The notes beneath the pieces were generated by a model. The model worked only from the letters and a program-made list of their open reading frames with translations. It made no database searches and had not been told where the DNA came from. Positions 1-8,572 of a stretch of 32,563 nt of DNA are shown here, piece by piece (the first letter of the stretch is position 1; each line of letters starts with the position of its first letter). Made by a program: the position numbers and the translations under genes. The stretch comes from an uncultured Sphingomonas sp. (lineage in GTDB: Bacteria > Pseudomonadota > Alphaproteobacteria > Sphingomonadales > Sphingomonadaceae). The stretch is from contig CADCVY010000007.1 in NCBI GenBank assembly GCA_902806275.1, forward strand, positions 1 through 32,563, read 5' to 3'.

Positions 1-1074
1 GGAAATATCGCCGACGTGCCGAGCCGGTCTTTGCTGTCGCGGCTGACCGATCATTACATGCAGATCATCGCTAACCGCGCCCCGGTCGGCTTCGAAGCCG
101 AGTTCGACAACCAGCGCGGCGAGAGCATCTGTTATCGCGGCATCCTGATGCCCTTCTCGTCAGACGGCGACACGATCGACTTCATCTATGGGGTGATCAA
201 CTGGAAGCGCGGCGGCGTGATTGAAGTGAGCGCGTCGCCGGTTGCCGCCGTCCCAGCCGCCATTGCTGCAACAGACGAACCCGCCGCACCCGAGCTGCCG
301 CCACTGGACCTCGATGAGCAGCTGCAGGTCGCGAACGCGGCAACTTGGGAGCCGGAAGCGGCAAGCGGCATGCAGGTGCCTTTCGCCGATCCCGAACCCG
401 TGGAAAGAGAGGCCGAAGCGCCGCTCCACTTCAGCTGGGAAGACGGCCCACTCGCCGAGGCAGATGATGTCAAGGCGATAGATCTGGACGCCAATCCCGG
501 TCTTGCCGACCGTCTGTGGGCGGCCCGCGAAACGGCCGAGGCGGTCAAGGCCGGCGAAGGCCGCACCCGTTCGGCACTCTACAAGGCGCTGTCGCTGGCA
601 TACGAATTCGCCGTGGCCGCCCACGGCAATCCCGCCGATCTTGCCGAGCTTCTCGATGAATCCGGCGTCAAGGCGCAGGCCCGCGCGCCGATGACGCCGA
701 TCGTCAAACTCGTGTTCGGCATCGACTATGACAAGGCGCGGCTGACCGAGTTCGCCGCCGCTTTGTGCTTCGCGCAGCGCCAGCAGGTTGCGCCCGGCGG
801 CTTCCAGGAGCTGATCGAACAGCAGCCAGGCGGCCTCAAGGGGCTGGTTGCGGCCGAAAGGCAAGCGCGCCGGCCGGCGGAGAAGTCTGACACGCGCTGC
901 GATGCGGCCCGGGCGCGGCTGCGCTCGGTACCTCCCATGGCATTGGCCGACCTCCGCTCGAACGAGGAGTTCGCCGTGGTCGTCACGCGGCGGGCAGCCG
1001 ATGGTCGTCACGAAGCGGTTGCACTGGTCGTGGACGAGGCGCTGGTCGCACGCGCGATCCGCAAAGCCGCTTAA
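1..1074 (+). CDS. PAS-like domain protein, 5'-truncated by the window edge
   Basis: The reading frame is open from base 1 and ends at TAA 1072-1074, so the true start lies upstream of the window; a GTG at 16 is in frame but is probably internal. The first roughly 65 visible residues (SRLTDHYMQIIANRAPVGFE, then RGILMPFSSDGDTIDFIYGV) resemble the PAS-type module common in alphaproteobacterial proteins of unknown role. An Ala/Pro/Glu-rich linker follows, then a helical C-terminal half with no motif I recognise. No kinase, cyclase or DNA-binding output domain is visible, so a sensory role is only inferred from the fold. It lies 93 bp upstream of the glutamate dehydrogenase gene on the same strand. 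No clear terminator separates them. Confidence 0.6.
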   Translation, partial: GNIADVPSRSLLSRLTDHYMQIIANRAPVGFEAEFDNQRGESICYRGILMPFSSDGDTIDFIYGVINWKRGGVIEVSASPVAAVPAAIAATDEPAAPELPPLDLDEQLQVANAATWEPEAASGMQVPFADPEPVEREAEAPLHFSWEDGPLAEADDVKAIDLDANPGLADRLWAARETAEAVKAGEGRTRSALYKALSLAYEFAVAAHGNPADLAELLDESGVKAQARAPMTPIVKLVFGIDYDKARLTEFAAALCFAQRQQVAPGGFQELIEQQPGGLKGLVAAERQARRPAEKSDTRCDAARARLRSVPPMALADLRSNEEFAVVVTRRAADGRHEAVALVVDEALVARAIRKAA

Positions 1075-1167
1075 CAGCCGTTGCCAACGGGCTCGGGGTT
1101 GTCGCCCTTGTGAGCGCGGGTCTATAGGCGCGCCCGCACCTCCTCACTCGCGGAGCACAATCTTTCC

Positions 1168-4100
1168 ATGACGGCCCACACGCGTATGGCCCAGCCGCTG
1201 GTCGAGTCCATCCGCAAAGCGCTGACCCGCAACGCCTTGCCGGGGGAGACAAGGAGCTTCTCGCGCGAAGCGGAACGCGAGGCCGCGCAGTTCCTTGCGG
1301 AAGTGGCGGCCCGGCGCCGTGCTGGCCATGTCGCGCTTGGAATCGAGTCGACCGGTGGTGAAGCGGGACACCGGCGGATGCGGATCGGCATCTGCAATGA
1401 TGATATGCCGTTCCTGGTCGATTCCATCGCCAACGCCATTGCCGGTCGGCAGCTGACGATCCATCGCCTGCTGCACCCCGTCGTCTGCGTCACTCGTGAC
1501 GCGCAGGGCGTGCTGCAGGCCGTGGAGCCGCTATGTGACGACAAGAGCCGCCGCGAATCCCTGATGTATATCGAACTGGACCGTGCCGACTCCCGGGGTC
1601 GCCAGGAGCTGGCGGCCGAGCTCAGGGGCGTGCTCGGCGACGTTCGCGCCGCAGTGCGCGACTGGAAGGCGCTCCAAGCGAAAATGCGCGAGGATGCCGG
1701 GCAGATCGACGACCCGGAGGGCGCGGCCTTGCTCAATTGGTTCGCCGATGGCGCCCTGACGTTGCTCGGCTACCATGAGGAACGCCCCGGCAAGGTGCCG
1801 ACCAACGGCCTTGGCGTGTTCAGCATTCCGGGCGATCCAACCGACGAGGGCGGCTGCAACGGCGCCATGCGCTACCTGGCGAGTGGGGAAGTGCCGCTGA
1901 TGGCCAAGGCCGAGCGCCGCTCCACCGTTCACCGCCGGGTGCCGCTTGACCTGGTCGTCGTGCCCCTGCGCGAAAAGGGCAAGGTCACCGGCATCGGCGT
2001 CCACGCGGGGCTATGGACCAGCGAGGGCCTGCGGGTGCCTCCCGAAGAGGTGCCGGTGCTCAGGCGTCGGCTGCAGCAACTCGACGAAAGTTTCGGATTC
2101 GACCCGACGGGGCACTCCGGCAAGGCATTGCGTCACGCCTTCGGCTCGCTTCCCCGCGACTTGCTAATCAGCCTCAGCGGCGAGGCCGTGCGCGAGCTGG
2201 TGATGATGGCGATGTCGCTGGCCGACCGGCCGCGGCCGGCGCTGCTTCAGGTCCGTAGCATTCTTCAGGGACAGCTGTTCACTTTCGTCTGGCTGCCGCG
2301 CGAGGAGCTGACGACTGCTCGGCGAACGGCGATCGCGCTGCTGCTCGAAAGCGAAGTCGGCACCAGTATCACCAGCTGGTCGGTCGAGCTTGGCGACGGC
2401 GACCTCGCGCTGATCCGCTACACCCAGTATATCGACGCTGCCGCGCCGAACCCGGACTCCGAGGCCCTGGATGCAGCCGTGGTCGAGATGGTCCGCGGCT
2501 GGGCTCCCGCAGTCGAGGCCGAACTGATCCAGGCAGTCGGACCAACGCGCGCGACGCGCCTGGCGCTGACGTATTTCGGCGAATTCCCGGACGGCTACCG
2601 CGCCCGCACCGCGCCCGACGAGGGAGCAGCCGACATCCTTCGGCTCAGCGCTCTCCAGGGCGACGATGACCGTGCCGTGCGGATTTGGCGGTCCGACGGC
2701 GACGCGCCTCAGTTGCTTCGCCTCAAGACGTATCGCAGCGGCGGGCTGATACCGCTGTCGGAAGTGGTGCCGGTGCTGGAGAACTTTGGTTTTCGCGTAC
2801 TGGAGGAGGTGCCCACGTCCCTCGCCGATGGCCAGGGGTACATCCACGATTTCCGCGTCGAAGTCGGCAGCGAAGCCGACGTCGAAAGCATCATCGCTCG
2901 TCTTGGCGACATCGAAACGGCAATTTCCCACGTCCTGTGCGGCTCGGCGGAAGACGACGAATTCAACCAACTGGTTCTTTATGCCGGGCTCGACACGCAG
3001 GCGGTGGTCTGGCTGCGCGCCTGGTTCCGCTACCTACGCCAGACCGGCAGCAGCTTCGGCCTGATCACCATCGTCGACGCGCTCCGCCGCGCGCCGCAGG
3101 CCACCCGCGCTCTGATCGATCTGTTCGTCGCGACTCACGATCCTTCGGTCAAAGGGCGGGAGCGCCTGCTCGAGGCGCACCGGGCTGAGCTCGACGCCGC
3201 GCTCGGCCGCATCCGCTCGATCGATGACGACCGCATTCTCCGCCGCCTCCGCGCGTTGGTCGAGGCGGTGGTCAGGACCAACGCGTTCGCGCCCGCGGCG
3301 CATGAGGCATTGGCGTTCAAGATCAACAGCTCGTTGGTGCCCGGCCTTCCCGCGCCGGTCCCGTGGCGCGAGATCTGGGTCTACAGCCCGCGCGTCGAGG
3401 GCATCCACCTGCGCGGCGGCCCCGTCGCGCGCGGCGGCCTGCGCTGGTCCGACCGGCGGGACGATTTCCGTACCGAGATCCTGGGATTGATGAAGGCGCA
3501 GCTGGTCAAGAACGCGGTGATCGTCCCGACCGGCGCAAAGGGCGGCTTCTACCCCAAGCAGCTGCCCCCGGCGGCCAACCGCGACGCCTGGCTCTCCGAA
3601 GGGACGGAAAGCTACCGCATCTTCATCCGCTCGCTGCTGTCGGTGACCGACAACCTCCTCAACGACAAGGTGGTTCACCCGGAAGGCGTGGTCGTTCACG
3701 ACGGCGACGACCCCTATTTCGTCGTTGCGGCCGACAAGGGCACCGCGACGTTCTCTGATATCGCCAACGCCATCGCCCTCGAGCGCAATTTCTGGCTGGG
3801 TGATGCTTTCGCCAGCGGCGGCTCGAATGGTTACGACCACAAGGCAATGGGGATCACGGCGCGGGGCGCCTGGATCTCGGTGCAGCGGCACTTCCTCGAA
3901 ATGGGCATCGACGTCCAATCGGACCCGATCACCGTCGCTGGCTGCGGCGACATGTCGGGCGACGTGTTCGGCAACGGCATGCTGCTGTCCAAGGCGCTCA
4001 AGCTCGTCGCCGCCTTCGACCATCGCCACATCTTCATCGACCCCGACCCCGACCCGGCCGCGAGTTGGGGCGAGCGCAACCGTTTATTCGAGCTGCGGCG

Positions 4101-5805
4101 GTCCAGCTGGGATGATTACGACCGCAAGTTGCTGTCCAAGGGTGGCGGCATTTTCCCGCGCACCGAAAAGTCGATCCAGCTGAGCAAGGAAGCGCAGGCG
4201 GCGCTTGGCATCGAGGCGCCGACCGCCGACCCCGCGACGCTGATCAACGCGATCCTCAAGGCGCCCGTCGACCTGCTGTGGTTCGGCGGCATCGGCACCT
4301 ACATCAAGGCCTCGACCCAAAGCCATGCCAACGTCGGCGATCCCACCAGCGACCCGCTCCGCGCCGACGCCGCGGAGCTTCGTGCCAAAGTCATCGGCGA
4401 AGGCGCCAACCTCGCGATCACCCAGGCTGGGCGAATCGAGTTCTCGGAGGGGGGCGGCCGCATCAACACCGACTTCATCGACAACAGCGCCGGGGTCGAC
4501 TGCTCGGACAATGAGGTCAACATCAAGATCCCGCTCAACCGCGAAATGCGGGAGGGGCGGCTGTCACTGGCCAAGCGCAACACTCTGCTCGCCAAGATGA
4601 CGGACGACGTGGCGGCCCTCGTCCTGGAGGACAATCGCCTGCAGACGCTGGCGCTGTCCATTGCAGAGTCGGGCGGAGCACATGCCTTGCCCGGCCACGT
4701 GCGCACGATTGAATTGCTGGAAGCTTCCGGCCGCCTCGACCGCAAGGTCGAAGGGCTGGGCTCGAGCGAAGAATTGATGCGCCGTGCGCAGGAGAACCGC
4801 GGCCTGACCCGGCCCGAGCTCGCCGTCGTGCTGTCGCTGTCCAAACTTGCGCTTCAGGACGCCGCCGAGAAGCTGCGCTTGTCGGAGGACGGGCTGGTCG
4901 GCCCGCAGCTGTTCGACGCCTTTCCTAAACCCATGCGCAAGCCGCATGCGGATGCCATCCGTGCGCACCGGCTGCGTGACCAGATTCTCGCAACCAAAGT
5001 CGCCAATCGGCTGGTGAACCGGCTTGGGCCGGGCATTGCCTTCGGCCTCACCGAGGAGGAGGGCTCCTCGCTGCAGCAGGTGATCGCGGCTTTCCTGGTG
5101 GCAGAGCGGCTGCTCGACCTTGATGATCTTTGGAGTCAAATCGAACGCGACTCGCTGCCGGAAGCGGTGCGGGTCGAACTGCTCGCCATCGCCTCGTCGA
5201 GCGTCCGTGCGCATCTGTCGGATATCCTGCGCGCCACCAGCGGCGAAACCAGCGTCAGTGCCTTGACCCGGCTGCTCGAACCCGGTGTTCGAGCCATCTC
5301 CGCGGCGACTGCCAAGCTGATCCGCTCGGAAGTTCGCAACGAGGCCGCGGCGAGGAGAGACCGCCTTGTCGCCCTCGGGGCCAGCGAAGATATCGTGAAG
5401 GGACTGGTCCGGCTCTACGAACTTGATGGCTTGTTCGGGATCGCGGCGCTTGCTGCCCGCCGCAAGTTGGACGAGTTGGCGGTCACCCGGGCGTACACCA
5501 AGCTCGGCGAGACGCTTGGCCTGGACTGGGCGCAGCAGCAGGTCGCCCGCTTCGTGCCGCGCGATCATTGGGAACGGCTGCTGACCGCCGGCCTCGCCCG
5601 GGACTTTGAGCAGCTGCGCATCGAGTTCCTCTCGCGAAAGGGCGGCAAGGATCCTGATTCCGCCGTCGATCAATGGATCGAGGCTCAAGGCCCGCGCATC
5701 GAGCAGTTCCGGCAGCTGGTCACGCGTGCACGCACGGAGGGCCAGGTTAGCGCCGCCATGCTTGGCCAGATCGCCGGGCAAGCGCGCATTCTGCTCGCTC
5801 GCTGA
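1168..5805 (+). CDS. NAD-specific glutamate dehydrogenase, large (about 1,550 aa) type
   Basis: Oxidatively deaminates L-glutamate to 2-oxoglutarate and ammonia with NAD+, in the cytoplasm. The 1,545-residue length matches the large bacterial GDH family (Bac_GDH, about 1,500-1,650 residues), not the usual 450-residue enzyme. The N-terminal half carries the regulatory ACT-like region (CNDDMPFLVDSI near residues 78-89). The catalytic core begins near residue 740 with RGGPVARGGLRWSDR, followed by LMKAQLVKN and GAKGGFYPK, where Lys791 is the conserved substrate-site lysine. A nucleotide-binding region follows, containing GCGDMSGDVFGNGMLLSKA and KVIGEGANLAITQAGR. The C-terminal 500 residues are the helical extension of the family. 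The ATG start puts the N-terminus where homologues usually begin; the Shine-Dalgarno (gcggag, 1156-1161) is only fair. An ATP-grasp gene starts 8 bp downstream. Confidence 0.95.
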   Translation: MTAHTRMAQPLVESIRKALTRNALPGETRSFSREAEREAAQFLAEVAARRRAGHVALGIESTGGEAGHRRMRIGICNDDMPFLVDSIANAIAGRQLTIHRLLHPVVCVTRDAQGVLQAVEPLCDDKSRRESLMYIELDRADSRGRQELAAELRGVLGDVRAAVRDWKALQAKMREDAGQIDDPEGAALLNWFADGALTLLGYHEERPGKVPTNGLGVFSIPGDPTDEGGCNGAMRYLASGEVPLMAKAERRSTVHRRVPLDLVVVPLREKGKVTGIGVHAGLWTSEGLRVPPEEVPVLRRRLQQLDESFGFDPTGHSGKALRHAFGSLPRDLLISLSGEAVRELVMMAMSLADRPRPALLQVRSILQGQLFTFVWLPREELTTARRTAIALLLESEVGTSITSWSVELGDGDLALIRYTQYIDAAAPNPDSEALDAAVVEMVRGWAPAVEAELIQAVGPTRATRLALTYFGEFPDGYRARTAPDEGAADILRLSALQGDDDRAVRIWRSDGDAPQLLRLKTYRSGGLIPLSEVVPVLENFGFRVLEEVPTSLADGQGYIHDFRVEVGSEADVESIIARLGDIETAISHVLCGSAEDDEFNQLVLYAGLDTQAVVWLRAWFRYLRQTGSSFGLITIVDALRRAPQATRALIDLFVATHDPSVKGRERLLEAHRAELDAALGRIRSIDDDRILRRLRALVEAVVRTNAFAPAAHEALAFKINSSLVPGLPAPVPWREIWVYSPRVEGIHLRGGPVARGGLRWSDRRDDFRTEILGLMKAQLVKNAVIVPTGAKGGFYPKQLPPAANRDAWLSEGTESYRIFIRSLLSVTDNLLNDKVVHPEGVVVHDGDDPYFVVAADKGTATFSDIANAIALERNFWLGDAFASGGSNGYDHKAMGITARGAWISVQRHFLEMGIDVQSDPITVAGCGDMSGDVFGNGMLLSKALKLVAAFDHRHIFIDPDPDPAASWGERNRLFELRRSSWDDYDRKLLSKGGGIFPRTEKSIQLSKEAQAALGIEAPTADPATLINAILKAPVDLLWFGGIGTYIKASTQSHANVGDPTSDPLRADAAELRAKVIGEGANLAITQAGRIEFSEGGGRINTDFIDNSAGVDCSDNEVNIKIPLNREMREGRLSLAKRNTLLAKMTDDVAALVLEDNRLQTLALSIAESGGAHALPGHVRTIELLEASGRLDRKVEGLGSSEELMRRAQENRGLTRPELAVVLSLSKLALQDAAEKLRLSEDGLVGPQLFDAFPKPMRKPHADAIRAHRLRDQILATKVANRLVNRLGPGIAFGLTEEEGSSLQQVIAAFLVAERLLDLDDLWSQIERDSLPEAVRVELLAIASSSVRAHLSDILRATSGETSVSALTRLLEPGVRAISAATAKLIRSEVRNEAAARRDRLVALGASEDIVKGLVRLYELDGLFGIAALAARRKLDELAVTRAYTKLGETLGLDWAQQQVARFVPRDHWERLLTAGLARDFEQLRIEFLSRKGGKDPDSAVDQWIEAQGPRIEQFRQLVTRARTEGQVSAAMLGQIAGQARILLAR

Positions 5806-5813
5806 GCAACCGC

Positions 5814-6680
5814 GTGCACCTGCTGCTGCTGACGCCGGCGCCCGACTTCGCGGAGCCGTTTGCTTGGGCCTTCCACGTGCAGGCCGATGCACTCCGCGCG
5901 GAGAAGGCGATGGTCACCGCTAGGCCCTGGACCGACGTGGGCGCGCTTGAGCCATTCGATGCCGTGCTGCCGCTGGTCGCGTGGGGCTATCACCTGCGCT
6001 TCACCGAATGGCTCCAAGTGCTCGACCGGCTAGAAAGGGATGCGCGCAGGGTGATCAACCCGGTCCCGCTGCTACGGTGGAATAGTGACAAGGCCTATCT
6101 TCAGGAACTTGCCGCCGCCGGTGTTCCGACCGTGCCGACGCTGAGCGTCGACCACCTCAACGAGGCGGCACTGGCGGCCGCTTACGGCTTACTCGGCTGC
6201 GACGAAGTGGTGATCAAGCCGGCGGTCAGCGGTGGGGCGACCGGCACCTACCGGCTGCGCGAAGGGGAAGCCGCACGCGTTCCCGGCGACGTGCACGGCC
6301 GGCCGATGATGATCCAGCCGTTTCTGTCGTCGATCACCAGCACCGGCGAATATTCGCTGATCCTGTTCGATGGGGTGCTTAGCCACTGCGTCGTTAAGCG
6401 CCCGGCATCAGGCGACTTCCGGGTTCAGCCGCATCTTGGCGGGTTCACGGAGCCTTGTGCTCCACCGCTGGGGGCTGAACAGCTGGCCCGACAGGCGTTG
6501 TCCGCGGCGCCGGCCGAGGCGGTCTACGCGCGCGTCGATCTCGTCGAGGGCACCGACGGCAAGCTGCAGGTCATTGAGCTGGAATTGGTCGAGCCGGCCT
6601 TGTTCCTGGCCCAGGCGCCCATAGCCGCACCGGCTTTCGCTGCCGCGGTGATCTCAGCCGCTGAGAACGCGCGCAAATAG
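5814..6680 (+). CDS. ATP-grasp family ligase of unknown substrate
   Basis: A 288-residue ATP-grasp enzyme of the RimK/DcsG-like type, expected to join a carboxylate to an amine through an acyl-phosphate. The N-terminal third (MHLLLLTPAPDF, then FDAVLPLVAWGYHLRFTEW and NPVPLLRWNSDKAYL) matches the substrate-side domain of DcsG-like proteins. The ATP-binding part includes DEVVIKPAVSGGATGTYRL near residues 130-148 and MIQPFLSSITSTGEYSLI. The metal-binding end includes YARVDLVEG and VIELELVEP. The GTG start, 8 bp after the glutamate dehydrogenase stop, is the only start giving the full N-terminus and suggests co-transcription. The last 27 bp overlap the 3' end of the opposite-strand RHH gene. The substrate cannot be read from sequence; glutamate is a guess from context only. 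Confidence 0.8.
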   Translation: MHLLLLTPAPDFAEPFAWAFHVQADALRAEKAMVTARPWTDVGALEPFDAVLPLVAWGYHLRFTEWLQVLDRLERDARRVINPVPLLRWNSDKAYLQELAAAGVPTVPTLSVDHLNEAALAAAYGLLGCDEVVIKPAVSGGATGTYRLREGEAARVPGDVHGRPMMIQPFLSSITSTGEYSLILFDGVLSHCVVKRPASGDFRVQPHLGGFTEPCAPPLGAEQLARQALSAAPAEAVYARVDLVEGTDGKLQVIELELVEPALFLAQAPIAAPAFAAAVISAAENARK

Positions 6681-6899
6681 CCACTGGCGGATTGCGGAGG
6701 TCAGGTTGGGCGGGTTCTTGGCGCCAAGCCGCGCTTCGTCGATCTGCGCAACCAGGGCGTTGACCGGCAAATGCGCGTCCTGGGCGGCGATTTCCAGCGC
6801 GCGCCAGAAGATCGGCTCGAGGCTGATCGAGGTCGGATGACCCGCGATCAGTACCGACCGTTTGATCGGCGGACCATAACCAACCAGTTCCGCTGCCAC
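6654..6899 (-). CDS. Ribbon-helix-helix domain protein (RHH_4 type)
   Basis: An 81-residue protein built almost entirely of one RHH_4 domain. KRSVLIAGHPTSISLEPIFW forms the beta strand and first helix, and LVAQIDEAR followed by NLTSAIRQWLF forms the rest. Family members are short proteins widespread in alphaproteobacteria, presumed DNA-binding or antitoxin-like, but their targets are mostly unknown. The GTG start has no Shine-Dalgarno. The only in-frame sequence upstream is TGA-ACG-GTG, where that TGA ends a relic of an acetoacetyl-CoA reductase tail. This suggests the gene was once translated by re-initiation behind a reductase. No toxin partner is visible beside it. Its 3' end overlaps the ATP-grasp gene tail to tail. 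Confidence 0.75.
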   Translation of the reverse strand: MAAELVGYGPPIKRSVLIAGHPTSISLEPIFWRALEIAAQDAHLPVNALVAQIDEARLGAKNPPNLTSAIRQWLFARVLSG

Positions 6900-6902
6900 C
6901 GT

Positions 6903-6920
6903 TCAGTACATGTGCTGGCC
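6903..6920. repeat. 18-bp direct repeat, copy 1
   Basis: TCAGTACATGTGCTGGCC, identical to 7820-7837. The two copies bracket the LuxR/DUF4019 gene. Similarity continues imperfectly for about 22 more bases. Each copy is the end of a reductase reading frame, including its stop codon. Confidence 0.9.
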
Positions 6921-6941
6921 GGCGCCGATCGACAAGGTTGA
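6903..6941 (-). pseudogene. Relic of an acetoacetyl-CoA reductase (phaB-like) 3' end
   Basis: Read on the minus strand, this stretch encodes STLSIGAGQHMY followed by TGA. The intact phaB at 7820-8542 ends STLSINGGQHMY, TGA. The first 18 bases are identical between the copies, and 34 of 40 match overall when aligned by hand. Some differences are silent (TTG/CTG for Leu, TCA/TCG for Ser), as expected if both copies once evolved as coding sequence. Upstream of the relic a TAA at 6972-6974 blocks the frame, and no start codon or catalytic part remains. It sits one codon before the RHH gene start, so the ancestral order may have been reductase then RHH. The identification rests on a short match. 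Confidence 0.6.
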
Positions 6942-7039
6942 TTTCGAAACGAGTTCGAACAGTACGAATTTTTAGGGGTAGCGAGGATTACTGGGCGCAC
7001 TTAGCTTTCAACTCGCAAGATCCGATCGCGGGCGAGGGC

Positions 7040-7798
7040 ATGTCGGCAGGTTATCAGACGCTGACGGAGAAGGAGAAGCAGACGCTTCGCCTGATCGTGC
7101 GCGGTCACGACGCAAAATCGACCGCTCAGCACCTGGGGCTGTCGGTGCATACCGTCAACGAGCGGCTCCGCGACGCGCGTCGAAAGCTGCAGGTGTCGAG
7201 CAGCCGGGAAGCCGCGCGGCTGGTGCTGAATGCCGAGGGCGGTCACCGCGAAAAGCTCGGGGACAAGCCAATCGGGGAAGCCGCCGCAGGTCCGGTTGTG
7301 ACAAGTGCAGCGGGCACCCGCCGGGCATTGTGGCGACGCGCCGCCTGGCTGACCACAGGAGCTGTCACCATGTCGATCTTCGCTGCCGTTCTCGCACTTT
7401 CTTCCCTCACCGCGACCGGGCCGCAGTCCGGCTCGGCGGTAGGCACTGCCGTCCCCGCGGCGGCGGTGAACGAAACCGATGTCGTCCGTTCGGCGCGTAA
7501 TTGGCTGGTGCTCGGCGACCAGGGCCGCTGGGCCGAGGGATGGGGCGCGACCAGCAGCGAGTTCCAGCGGCTCAATACGGTCGAACGCTGGGCGGAGGCG
7601 GCGACGCAGGTGCGGGTGCCGCTCGGCGCCGTGATCTCCCGCACCACGTTGAGCCAGGAAAGCGTCCCGGCGCCGCCGGCTGGCGTCGAGGTCGTCAAGT
7701 TCCGCACCAGCTTCGCCAACAAGGCGAACGTCATCGAAACGGTCAGCCTTGCCAAGGAAGGCGCCGCGTGGCGGGTGGTCGGGATCTACGTCGACTGA
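7040..7798 (+). CDS. Membrane-anchored LuxR-type HTH protein with C-terminal DUF4019 domain
   Basis: A 252-residue protein. Residues 8-62 form a GerE/LuxR helix-turn-helix (LTEKEKQTLRLIVRGHDAKS, then LGLSVHTVNERLRDARRKL). A Gly/Ala-rich linker leads to one membrane helix at about residues 102-122 (AWLTTGAVTMSIFAAVLAL), preceded by WRR, which predicts a cytoplasmic N-terminus. Residues 146-252 match DUF4019: ARNWLVLGDQGRWAEGW near the start and WRVVGIYVD at the end. This layout suggests a one-component transcription factor sensing something outside the inner membrane; ligand and targets are unknown. ATG 7040 is chosen because it directly precedes the HTH; a TTG at 6938 would add 34 residues but begins inside the reductase relic and lacks a ribosome site. 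The gene is alone on its strand and convergent with phaB, 21 bp away. Confidence 0.8.
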   Translation: MSAGYQTLTEKEKQTLRLIVRGHDAKSTAQHLGLSVHTVNERLRDARRKLQVSSSREAARLVLNAEGGHREKLGDKPIGEAAAGPVVTSAAGTRRALWRRAAWLTTGAVTMSIFAAVLALSSLTATGPQSGSAVGTAVPAAAVNETDVVRSARNWLVLGDQGRWAEGWGATSSEFQRLNTVERWAEAATQVRVPLGAVISRTTLSQESVPAPPAGVEVVKFRTSFANKANVIETVSLAKEGAAWRVVGIYVD

Positions 7799-7819
7799 GT
7801 CTTTGTCTTCGACGGTGCG

Positions 7820-7837
7820 TCAGTACATGTGCTGGCC
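7820..7837. repeat. 18-bp direct repeat, copy 2 (in phaB 3' end)
   Basis: Identical to 6903-6920. This copy is the functional 3' end of phaB, encoding GQHMY and the stop. Confidence 0.9.
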
Positions 7838-8542
7838 ACCGTTGATCGACAGGGTCGATCCGGTCACGAAGCCGGCATTCTCGTCGACCAGAAAGACGAC
7901 TCCGCGGGCGATCTCCTCGGCCTTGCCGAGGCGGCCCACCGGAATCCGGGCGACGATCTTGCCCAGCACGTCCTCCGGCACCGCGGCCACCATGTCGGTG
8001 TCGATGTAGCCCGGCGCGATCGCGTTCACCGTGATTCCGGCTCGGGCACCCTCCTGGGCCAGTGCCTTGGTGAAACCATGGATGCCGGATTTCGCCGCGG
8101 CATAGTTGACCTGGCCGTACTGGCCGGCCTGGCCGTTGATCGAGCCGATGTTGACGATGCGACCGTACTTGCGGCCGGTCATGCCGTCGAACACCGCCTT
8201 GGCCATGTTGAAGCAGCCGCCAAGGTTGGTGTCGATGACCTCTTGCCACTGCTGCTGATCCATGCGCTTCATGGTCGTGTCGCGCGTAATGCCGGCGTTG
8301 TTGACCAGCACGTCGACGGGGCCGAGTTGCTCTTCGACCTGTCGCACCCCGTCCTGGCAGGCATTGTAATCGGCGACGTTCCACTTGAACGCACGGATGC
8401 CGGTGCGTTCGCTGAACTCGCGCGCGCGTTCGTCGTTGCCGGCGTAATTCGCGGCCACTTCAATGCCCATGTCCTTGAGGGCAATGCTGATCGCTTCACC
8501 GATGCCGCGCGTGCCGCCGGTGACAATCGCCACTCGAGCCAT
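7820..8542 (-). CDS. phaB: Acetoacetyl-CoA reductase (PHB synthesis)
   Basis: NADPH-dependent reduction of acetoacetyl-CoA to (R)-3-hydroxybutyryl-CoA, the second step of polyhydroxybutyrate synthesis, in the cytoplasm. The 240-residue length and classical short-chain dehydrogenase motifs fit: nucleotide-binding GGTRGIGEAI at residues 8-17, NNAG near 86-89, catalytic Ser in NIGSINGQAGQYGQ and YAAAKSG (Tyr and Lys) near 151-157, and the PhaB-type terminus SINGGQHMY. The close alternative is FabG, but the SINGQAGQYGQ segment and the end favour PhaB. The ATG is preceded by an AGGGAGA ribosome site. It lies 30 bp downstream of hemH on the same strand and is probably the last gene of that operon. 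No phaA or phaC is in the window. Confidence 0.88.
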   Translation of the reverse strand: MARVAIVTGGTRGIGEAISIALKDMGIEVAANYAGNDERAREFSERTGIRAFKWNVADYNACQDGVRQVEEQLGPVDVLVNNAGITRDTTMKRMDQQQWQEVIDTNLGGCFNMAKAVFDGMTGRKYGRIVNIGSINGQAGQYGQVNYAAAKSGIHGFTKALAQEGARAGITVNAIAPGYIDTDMVAAVPEDVLGKIVARIPVGRLGKAEEIARGVVFLVDENAGFVTGSTLSINGGQHMY

Positions 8543-8572
8543 GTCCTGTCTCCCTGTTGCTTGGAGCGGCGC

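Noticed and set aside
4564-5892. Minus-strand open frame of over 440 codons inside the glutamate dehydrogenase gene
   Set aside because: Antisense shadow of a strongly conserved gene; no recognisable domain or ribosome site.
6938-7039. TTG start extending the LuxR/DUF4019 protein by 34 residues
   Set aside because: It begins inside the reductase relic, has no ribosome site, and adds no part of the HTH domain.
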